A DNA stretch of 64,000 nucleotides, from the NCBI GenBank assembly GCA_020726505.1, contig JAHLEZ010000004.1:682001-746000 (forward strand), written 5' to 3'. Source of the DNA: Leptodontidium sp. MPI-SDFR-AT-0119. Taxonomy: Eukaryota > Ascomycota > Leotiomycetes > Helotiales > Leptodontidiaceae. A program made the position numbers and the translations under genes. The first letter of the stretch is position 1. The number at the start of each line of letters is the position of its first letter. This document shows, piece by piece, positions 56,434 through 64,000 of the stretch. A model generated the notes under the pieces. It made no database searches. It was given only the letters and a program-made list of their open reading frames with translations, and was not told the origin of the DNA.

Positions 56434-57608
56434 TCATGCTTTCTTCATACCTTTGTCTGCCATCATATGCTCCCTGAGAAGCCACACACCAGACACCGTT
56501 GAAGCCGGGCCAAAAAGAATCGTAGTCACGATCATCTGAAACGCAATTTCTCCCGTCGATACATCTTCCTTCCCTAGATGCTTCAAGTCCCACATAACAC
56601 CCCACGCAGCAGCAAGTGCAGCTGCGTAAATAAGTAAGCCATCGACCTGGAAGATGTAATGAAGACACCCTGTCATAGTCAAGCGGTCTTCAAGAGGTAC
56701 ACGAAGAAAAGCGTGGACGAAAGAGACCTGCGGGACTTTTGCCGATATGCAGAGGACCATGGTGAGGATGTGCACTGTTGCCGAGACGGCGAATCCGGTG
56801 ATGTACACCCGGTGCAGGTACTTGAGGTTCGTTTGAGACTTGTTGATTTTTGGCGCCGGTTCTTCTTTTCCAATTGCTTTTGAGATGATAGACAGGAGGG
56901 CGTTGATGTAGAGAGGACATGGTTGCCAGAAAGCGATGAGGGCTTGGTGGATCCGAAGTCCAGGATCTGGGAACGGGATGTACATCGCCAGAGTTGGTAC
57001 CAGATATCCTAATATCAGAGCTGGGAGTAGTGCTTTGGCGTACGAGGTGTCTAACAGCCTCGATGCTGGCAACCAGTTGCTTTCCTTGGCGGAGTTCCTG
57101 AAGAATAGCACATACCACAATGGGATCACAATTGCTCCGCCAATAGTTTGGTAGAAAAGTGCCCAGATAGAAGTCCTATCGCATATCACTTAGCGAAGGC
57201 TCTGTACTTGGTCAGAATTGGAGATGGAATATACCAAGTAATAAAAGACGAAGCATTCCCCTTCCTCCCCGCCTCGACAGACAAAACCGAGATGATGGAA
57301 AAGAGCGACACCAGGAAGTAGATCTGCTGGACCTGGGAGTTTGTATCCCACCCCGCCGCACCAGGCAGGAAAGCAGCGACCAGAAAACTCAGACCGTAGT
57401 CGAGTGACGCGATTCCGGTATAGTTCGTTCGTAGAGTTTGATCATTGTCTTGGAACTTCAGTGTCGTCGTAACGGATGTCATAGGTTCCCCGACTCTGAA
57501 TGCTACGTCGCTGAGCCTCATCTCTTTCACTGCGATGAGTGATAGAGAGATGAAGAATGCGGTAGCGGCATAGCCTTTCCAGCCTCGGATGAGATGTTTC
57601 TCGGCCAT
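56434..57608 (-). CDS. Multi-pass membrane protein, 371 aa
   Basis: Integral membrane protein with about eight or nine hydrophobic segments; proteins of this general type occur in fungal secondary-metabolite clusters, but I cannot name the family with certainty. Two exons, 57608-57235 and 57175-56434, joined by a 59-base intron (GTATAT ... GCTAAG ... GATAG), total exactly 372 codons. Segments: GYAATAFFISLSLIAV, LDYGLSFLVAAFLPGA, IYFLVSLFSIISVLSV, SIWALFYQTIGGAIVIPLWY, ALLPALILGYLVPTLAMYIP, ITGFAVSATVHILTMVLCIS, LLIYAAALAAAWGVMW, MIVTTILFGPASTVSGVWLL. An aromatic-rich pattern and the acidic FPDPG loop are visible. It is divergent from the Zn2Cys6 gene at 58219, with 610 bases between the starts, which suggests that the regulator controls it. 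Confidence 0.75.
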
Positions 57609-58218
57609 GATGCTGTTGATGGGATGGTGATTCTCAGCTGAGTTTTGATTTGATATCGACGAAATGGCCCGTCTGCTGCTAGCCGGAAAGTCACGGATTT
57701 AGGTCTAGATGCCGTCCGATATTCTAAGCCAGAGTGTAAGGTTGGTAGCATAAATCTTTATTTATGCATTGTCGTTGATCAGTTGTCGCTGCCCACGGAG
57801 ACCGCGGGTACAGTATATCGTCTGCCCCTATTCCCCATGAAGAACGCGGCGCAGTCTAGAGAGAATCGAGCCAAACAAACCCCACTTCGCCCCGCTCTTT
57901 CTTGGCTATGCTTGGCTTTGACTTGCTCAAATCCATATTTGCCCCTAATTATATTTTGAACAAATAAATATAAATGTATAAGAGTGATTTTGTATTATTT
58001 CCCATTGTGAATTCGGTAGTCTCTACTGTAGCAGATATGATGATGCTATGCAGCTTGTGCAATGAAAGTCTACTTCGGAATTTTGCTGACACCCCACTTT
58101 CAGCATGACTTTGTCAGACCTTGACCAAAAACCCGAAGGAGCCAAATAAGTCAGATTGATCTATGGAGACAGAGTATGTGCATGGGAAGGAAAATTATAA
58201 GACTTTGGAGACCATGAA
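57609..58218. promoter_or_regulatory. Shared divergent promoter of membrane protein and Zn2Cys6 genes
   Basis: The 610-base region separates two start codons facing outward. It includes the palindrome-like words cggaaagtcacgg / ccgtcc near 57684-57717, single CGG/CCG triplets of the sort bound by zinc-cluster dimers, and an AT-rich centre at 57940-57990. Whether the regulator binds here is inference from layout. Confidence 0.4.
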
Positions 58219-59952
58219 ATGTCTCTTACGAGCCAACGGTTGAACGGAAGAAAAGCGAGCAAAGGGTGCTGGACATGTAAAGGCAAGCCAGCCCTAATCA
58301 GGCTCATACAACCAATTCTGATCATTATAGCTCGAAAGATTGGTTGTGACAAAACAATGCCTTCGTGTAACAATTGTCTACGTACCAAGAGGTGCTGTGA
58401 GGGATATGGTGTCAAGCTTCATTGGCCAGATTCTGCAGATGGGCGACGGGCTGCTCATTCTTGGGATTCTCTACCCCACCAGCAGGGACGACAGGCAAGA
58501 CTTCATCAGAAATATGGCCAGATTCACTTCTTGAATACAACAAACAATGATCTGGATTCTAAGATGATCAATGCGTGGCTTCATAGGACTGAGAGCGAAG
58601 TGTGGCTGGCTTCACCCTCAGTCACGAGAAGTCTCGGGTTTGGGTTCGAAACTACTTCGAATGCCGATGACAAGCATTTACTATCCTACTGTAAGTCCTC
58701 TAAATTCTAAACCTATTCCTGTAACTTACGGGGGATGAAGATCACCAAGTTCTCTCACGGATGATTACGACCATAGACGACGGCCATAACGGATTCCGTA
58801 TAGTCCTCTTACCAAATGCGCTCTCCTCCCAAAGCTTCGCATCCCAGAGCCTACACCAAGCCATTCTTGCCCTATCAGCCTTACATCTACGGGGTCGTCA
58901 GGCAGCCATCCAGCATAAGCTCAGTTCCATCAGACTCCTCTCCCAGTCTATCCAAGTCAATGAGAATCAGCATATTGGTCAATTTGGTGCCTGTATGATG
59001 CTCTGTGTTTGCGATGTAAGTAATCGCTTTCCTAATCTATCTTCTACCTTGTATGCGGTACTAATTGCTCTAACAGGTGTTTGACGCAGTCGATGGAAGT
59101 TGGTACAGCCATATGCGTGCTGCTGATACGATCTCAAACTTGATTGTATCTGAAAATACTCCAGAGAATCCAACAACCTCATTCCTCACTTCTTGGCTGG
59201 CATACCACAAGATCCTATCCGAGTTCAGCCATCTACCAGATCAAGCCTCAAGCTTGTATACTATCCCAAATCCCCCAAAGAGCCATCCTCAAAATCAGAT
59301 TGTGTGTACCCATTGATTCCTTCACCTCCCAGGAAGCAGCTTCTGATTACCCTCTCAGATCATCGGGTCGCTAGGATGCTCAATGCAAGTTCTCGAATGC
59401 ATTTCTTGCATCAACTACCTCGCGAAGACCATCGAGCAGAGCCCTTCTAAAGCGCTACCTCCAGAACTCTCATCGATATGCAACCAGCTGGAGACTCAGT
59501 TGAAATCCTTGACGCAAACGCATCGAATCGTGCACGAAAACATGACCGGAAATCTAGACTCATCCCGCATCACGCAAACAGCAGAACTCTACCGCATCGC
59601 ATCCCTCATCTACCTGTATCAATCCATCACCCTCAAACCCATGCGCTGTCCAGAACTCAAAAATCTCATCAACAACGCACTACTGATCCTACACAAGCTT
59701 GGGATCTGCACGAGTCCCTGGCCACTGTTCATCATCGCCTGCGAGGTCACAGAGGATGAGCAAAGAGTTGTGATTCTAGAGACGCTGGAAAAGATGCGAA
59801 TGGTGAGACGGATTGGGAATGTGGAGATTATGAGGAATATCATTGAAGCTGTGTGGAAGAGAGGGGATTTGAATGCGGTGGCGCCCATGGGGGTGAGAGT
59901 CAATTGGAGGGATTTGGTTGATGTGAAACGGCAGACTCTGTCTTTTATTTGA
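58219..59952 (+). CDS. Zn(II)2Cys6 transcription factor, 505 aa
   Basis: Nuclear DNA-binding regulator. Five exons: 58219-58282, 58331-58690, 58741-59015, 59077-59301, 59359-59952; they sum to exactly 506 codons. The zinc cluster has Cys17, Cys20, Cys27, Cys34, Cys37 and Cys44 (C-x2-C-x6-C-x6-C-x2-C-x6-C), with the usual GCWTCKARKIGCD start. The first intron splits this cluster and is GC-AG (AAAG|GCAAGC ... TATAG), 48 bases; without it the cluster is interrupted. Residues about 150-500 are helical, with HQAILALSALHLRGRQ, ACMMLCVCDVFD, LGCSMQVLECISCINYLAKT and RIASLIYLYQSITL, the pattern of fungal-specific transcription factor domain 2. Another ATG stands 5 bases upstream (58214) in a different frame and would give a 9-codon overlapping reading frame. 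Neighbour on the left is a divergent membrane protein. Confidence 0.9.
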
Positions 59953-60509
59953 TAGCTATCGCAAACTGCGCTCTTAAACACTGCCAAGACCATCACAATT
60001 TCCCAAAAGGTTTCTTGACGATGCATTTTCCTCTCAATCCAACTCACTGACCAGTTCTTGATAAAATAATTCCCCTATCTGTCGCAATGCCAAGTCTATC
60101 ATATCTTGAAACTTGAAAGACATTTTCGATCCCTGTGGTGGGTGTGAATAGGTGGTGGTGCAGGACGGTAACGCTCAAAGGCCAAATGCAGTGCGGCTGA
60201 AGCATATATCGATTTCCCACCTCGAGATACCCAATCGTGTTCTATCCTAGAAGCTTGGCAGCGGCTACCAAGAGGACCCAGAGTGGGCTGTAAGGCAGAT
60301 TGCATGATTGATGGGTTTGGTTGAGCGTTTCCGAGCCGTGTTGCTGGTTACCCCTTGCTGATAATCTGGTGTGTTGCAGTACAAAAGACTTGAGAGTTGC
60401 AGTTTTCCAAAAAGGGGAAAATTAACTGCATCAAAAAAAGATCCACTCCACTGTCCATTCCCTCGTCTTTTTGAAAGAAAAACATTTTTGGCATCGTGTT
60501 CTAGTAAAA
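59953..60509. other. Intergenic, promoter of the GPI-protein gene
   Basis: 556 bases without a frame of note. The last 100 bases before 60510 are rich in A and C, as in fungal leaders. Confidence 0.4.
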
Positions 60510-61410
60510 ATGTTGTTCTCCAAGACTGCAATCTTGTTCGGCGTTCTCCCTTTCAGTCTAGCTTTCGACTGCACGAGATCAATCGCTTTCGACTGGCCTT
60601 CCGAAGAGTCCACAGGAGGAACTGGCACAGGAACAGAAACTGGCTCTGGAGGCAGTGGTGGGAGCGGCGGCTCTTCGATTGCTTCATGTTCATCGCAATG
60701 TAACAATGACAGTGGCTGCATTCTACGGTGCACTGGAAACCAACGGCGGAGCGAATGCAATGCGCAAGAACTCGTCGGTTCAAGTAAGCCATTCCTGCAT
60801 ACGTCTTTTGAGTTCCACCTCTTTCGAGCTCTTTAGCTCCTGGTTTTGTTGAGCTACCATTAGTGATAACAAGTCAAATAGGTTGCAACCACGGCCTGGT
60901 CCGAAAAGTCAAAAATCGCGCAACATACAGCTGTGATGATGGGTCAATTTGCTATCTTTCTCCTAACTACACGTTGGTGTGTGTGAATCTCAAAACAGGT
61001 AAGTACGCTAGCTCCTGTTTTCCCATTCCATCTCTTGAAGCCTCGACACTAACAATTGCTAATAATTCCAAGGTGATTACACCAGCGAACTCGGAACCAG
61101 TGGCAATATGTTCACAGGAGTCTCCACTCCATCAAACGAAGTAACGACCACCGTGGTAGCTGGAGACACGCCTGTTGAGACAGATTCGGTGCAGTCTCCG
61201 AGTTCAGCGACTGAGAACAGCAAGACATCATCTGTCATCTCCTCGTCATCCTCACCTGCACCCACAGGGCTTTCGACTATCACATCTGCTGGTGTGGATG
61301 CTGCGACTCAGACTTCCGCTACCCCGATTTCGTCAACTGCTGGTGGTGAAAGGCTGAGTGCTGGAGCTGTCGTTGGTGCATTGGGCCTAATCGTTGGATT
61401 TGTCTTGTAA
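60510..61410 (+). CDS. Secreted Cys-rich protein with Ser/Thr stalk and GPI-anchor signal, 242 aa
   Basis: Surface protein; role unknown. Three exons (60510-60783, 60882-60998, 61073-61410) sum to exactly 243 codons. Signal peptide MLFSKTAILFGVLPFSLA, then a Gly/Ser/Thr linker (TGTGTETGSGGSGGSGG), a small Cys-rich module (ASCSSQCNNDSGCILRC, SSCNHGLV, YSCDDGSICY, LVCVNL; about ten Cys in 80 residues), a long Ser/Thr-rich stalk, and a C-terminal hydrophobic end (LSAGAVVGALGLIVGFVL) after small residues, which is a GPI attachment signal. The exon at 60882 is central to the Cys module, so the splice sites are well supported. Could be an adhesin or effector; no named family recognised. Confidence 0.8.
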
Positions 61411-62488
61411 AGTTCAAATAAGTGTGAAGGAGTGGAACGGGGCGAGTGTCAGTGTACCAAATAATAAGTTGTTGAATAGAAGCCGTCGCTCCAATTTTTA
61501 TTCTCATATTTTGGTTCGAGAATATGTACAGCACGCTAGAGCACCCAAGAAGTGTACTTGTATTCCCGAAAAATGGTAGTTGGGCTAGACTTATGTCTGA
61601 AACTTTCTATCACTTTTAACCAAGCACCAATTATGCATCATGCCGCAGAATCCAATCGTCACCTCCACCCCCACTCAAACTCTACCACTGATTAGCCAAT
61701 TGGTTTACGGGGCAGAGCAATATTGACGAAATTGCGTTTTGCTGCGGTCTCTGTACCGCCCGTGCCTCAACTCGGTAAGAACCAGTTAATAAAGATCATT
61801 CACGATATGATTACAAAATAAACTGTTGGTATTGAATTCCTTTGAGGACACTTCGACGCAAAAGCCAGTGTAGCATTCCATCGTGACTCGTGCAGAAGTC
61901 AAGCCACTTCTCATTAATAAACATACGCCAAAAAAGGTATAAGTTTAGCAGACAAAACAGGGCCGTACTGGTAATTCTTTCTTCATTGCTTCTTCTTCTC
62001 ATCTTGTCCTTCTTTATCTCTTCTTCTTCTTTTCTTCTTCTTTTCTTCTTCTTCTTATTATCCCTCTCTCTTGTACCCCAGTTGAGTTCGGTAGGAAAAC
62101 GGCATGCAGTAGTCTAGATACCAGATAGAAGACTCTGCCCTTAAGGAATACCAGTTTGATAGTCATTCCCCTTCGGCTACTTCTGTGCTTGCTATTAAAC
62201 AATGCGAAGCCTCCTTAATCTCAACCACTTCCATCAAACCTTACACTAAAAACCTCACGGATACTACTAAGGAAGGGGCTGCTGCTCTGTGTTGGAGTGA
62301 CAGTTGGCTGACTGCTTTGACCATTGTGTATCTAGTGTTTTTGCCTTGTCATCCTCTATGATGGGAATTTTGCTAGTAAATGGTGTCACCTCGTTTCCGA
62401 AATTCCTCTAGAGGATAATGATCGATTAATAGTCGTTGGTAACCTTTGTCGGCTCGAGGTAGAAGCTTGTGATGATGCAGGCAATCGC
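61411..62488. other. Intergenic with a CTT microsatellite
   Basis: A CTT/TTC-rich repeat spans about 61985-62055. A plus-strand stretch at 62130-62330 is fairly open (ending in a hydrophobic TALTIVYLVFLPC), but it stops and no start or domain is evident. Confidence 0.4.
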
Positions 62489-62904
62489 ATGAACTTGCCT
62501 ATCTTAGATTTATACCCACACCGAATTCCGAGTAAATGGACTCATGATACATTCAGATTCATGTGTGAGCTTAAGAAAGACTCTGCGATCCGTGACCGCT
62601 CGAGCATTCTGGCACACGCAGCACACTCTGGTTCAAGAGTGGATCTTGTGCTCGCTTGTATTCACTCGAAGCATTTGAGCAAAAGATATATTCCTCAACC
62701 GCGCTAACTTTCTTTTTCTCCAGTTATCCACCCATAATGGAAGTAGAGACTCCCGGGGAAGCGGAATTGGGAGTTGAGGAGGAGAGAGAAGCTAGGTGTC
62801 TCGTGGGAGATATGGAGAGAGTTAGTTATGATGGGGATGACAGAATAGATCTGGGTACAGCTCTGCGACGGGCACTCTGGCTGAAGGAGAAGAAACATGA
62901 ATGA
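62489..62904 (+). other. Two short open frames, possible unrecognised gene
   Basis: Frames at 62489-62707 (MNLPILDLYPHRIPSKWTHD) and 62656-62904 (with EVETPGEAELGVEEEREA) could be exons of one small gene, judging by their plausible composition, but I see no shared splice sites that I trust and no domain. Recorded as open question only. Confidence 0.2.
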
Positions 62905-63384
62905 GAGATATGTTGGAATTTGAGGCGTACGCTGTTTACTGGTTTATTTCAGGTCTGCGAGGGCGTTGGATTGCGGCGGGGATAAATGCAGTGTGTGTTT
63001 TTTTTCTCTTTCTCTTTTCGTCTGGACCTCGAGAGGACAGAGGGCAAACTCGAGAGATGTTCTTGCGGAGCCAAGGGTGCCGACAATTGCGACTCTGGTG
63101 CAAAGCCTGTGCATACAACGAGAAAGAAAGTTCTTTGCAAGCAAGCAATAGTAATTTTGTCACCAACCGGGAAGCAATCCGACAATCAGCATTGAACATT
63201 CTGTCGCAGCTGTTTACTTCTTCTTGTGAGAAGCAACATGAGCACCGTGTATCTCCCACCGAAACCCAACTCGAGGTTCTTAAAGTGACTTCATTCATTA
63301 CCAATATATATTTTAACCAAGTCTCTAGATTTGCACAAATCCATCGCCAAGCTATTATCAAAGGCCTCGGACTCTGAACTGATA
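62905..63384. other. Intergenic, 3' flank of the GMC gene
   Basis: No supported gene. Several overlapping frames on both strands cancel each other. Confidence 0.4.
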
Positions 63385-64000
63385 TCATCTCCCCGCCCGT
63401 ATATCATCCGCAATTTTCTCAGCAAGCATATAAACCGTACCCTGTGGATGCCCAGGAACAGAAAACGGCGCAATCGAATTATCCACGACCCTCAACCCCG
63501 ACACACCAAACACCTTCCCCCTCGAATCAACAACCGCATCACCATCCGTCGCCTTACCCATCTTACACGTACTAGACGCATGCCAGATCTGCTGCGCGCT
63601 GCCACGGATATACTCCAATATCTGGGCATCAGTCTGCACCGCAGGCCCAGGCACGATTTCCGCACCAACGCGAATAGCCTTCGCAGGAGCAGTCTCCCAG
63701 ATCTGCCGCGCGCGCTTGAAGGCTGCGATGGCGACCTCGGCGTCCCTGGGGTCGGTCAACCAGCCTAGATTGATGCGTGGAGCGTCGAATATAGATGGGC
63801 TGGTAAGGGTGATGTTGCCTTTGGAGAAGGGGACCAGGATGCTGGGACTTACTGCTCCGATTGTGAAGCCTGGACCGCCTGGGAAGCCGGATATGACATG
63901 TTCTATCTCGGGCCAGTCTGCTGGGAAGGAGGAGAGGGCTGTTTTGGTCGCTTGGGTGAAGTTGGAGCGGAGGGAGGAAGGGAGTTTCTCGAACCCGAAG
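63385..64000 (-). CDS. GMC oxidoreductase, C-terminal part (runs off the window)
   Basis: Flavoenzyme of the glucose-methanol-choline family (choline dehydrogenase/ aryl-alcohol oxidase type), oxidising an alcohol or sugar with FAD. The frame is open from the window edge at 64000 to the stop at 63385; about 204 residues are present. Seen: IGAVSPSILVPFSKGNITL (substrate-domain strands), then IWHASSTCKMGKATDG with the first active-site His, GVSGLRVVDNSIAPFSVPG and HPQGTVYMLAEKIADDI with the second active-site His followed by the last flavin-binding loop. The N-terminal FAD-binding motif GxGxxG lies outside. A Lys- or Arg-like peroxisomal or secretion signal cannot be judged. No damage in the visible part. 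Confidence 0.9.
   Translation of the reverse strand, partial: FGFEKLPSSLRSNFTQATKTALSSFPADWPEIEHVISGFPGGPGFTIGAVSPSILVPFSKGNITLTSPSIFDAPRINLGWLTDPRDAEVAIAAFKRARQIWETAPAKAIRVGAEIVPGPAVQTDAQILEYIRGSAQQIWHASSTCKMGKATDGDAVVDSRGKVFGVSGLRVVDNSIAPFSVPGHPQGTVYMLAEKIADDIRAGR

Noticed and set aside
57176..57207. 32-base alternative intron in the membrane-protein gene
   Set aside because: It keeps the frame but is too short for a fungal intron; the 59-base intron ending at the same acceptor also keeps the frame and is preferred.
1..64000. CRISPR arrays, bacterial operons, rRNA genes
   Set aside because: None seen. The window is eukaryotic: intron-bearing genes, no regularly spaced repeats and no rRNA-like conserved sequence.

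Overview
This window looks like a contig from a filamentous ascomycete (Pezizomycotina; the gene families fit a Leotiomycete-like plant- or litter-associated fungus, but the species cannot be read from the sequence). Supporting signs are short GT-AG introns of about 45-65 bases with CTAAC-type branch sites, a GC-AG intron, fungal-only families (HET, Zn2Cys6, 7TM rhodopsin-like, DUF2235, GMC, fungal annexin), and AT-rich transposon blocks with TAA/TAG-saturated frames, as repeat-induced point mutation (RIP) leaves.

Layout. 1-7160 is a RIP-degraded retroelement block with a Gypsy-type LTR, two polypurine tracts and a later, GC-richer TIR element. 7650-10750 holds two decayed pectin genes: a rhamnogalacturonan acetylesterase with two 1-base frame breaks, and only the first exon-like piece of a pectin methylesterase, with a 146-bp MITE between them. 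12.6-13.9 kb is a 7TM rhodopsin-like gene; 14.4-15.8 kb a dead Gypsy 5' LTR plus gag. 16.9-18.3 kb is a DUF2235 hydrolase-like gene, 19.1-20.9 kb a dead HET gene, 21.3-23.1 kb a BTB-like coiled-coil gene, 24.4-25.0 kb a dead Tc1/mariner transposase, 25.5-27.5 kb a dead membrane-protein gene. 32.5-33.9 kb is an unassigned intact gene and 35.5-37.2 kb an annexin with a Tyr/Gly/Pro/Gln-rich head. 37.6-39.0 kb is a second dead HET gene, split by a 153-bp TIR insertion, followed by two related LTRs.

The most interesting part is 42.5-49.8 kb: two intact, co-directional genes 1.1 kb apart. The first encodes a 1165-residue protein with a disordered head, a very divergent HET-like core and a hydrophobic hairpin. 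The second encodes an 811-residue protein with a caspase-like (clan CD, C14-type) His/Cys core fused to a fungal ubiquitin-like domain and a Pro-rich tail. My exon models for both close exactly in frame. With three HET relics close by, the stretch reads as a self/non-self or cell-death locus with high gene turnover; the functional link between the pair is inference.

The right end (54.9-64 kb) has a DUF7730-like gene with a frame break at a 15-bp tandem duplication, a multi-pass membrane protein divergent from a Zn2Cys6 regulator (a likely regulated pair), a small Cys-rich GPI-anchored surface protein, and the C-terminal part of a GMC oxidoreductase running off the window. Several frame breaks fall in homopolymers (C4, A7, C7), so some may be assembly indels and not real mutations.
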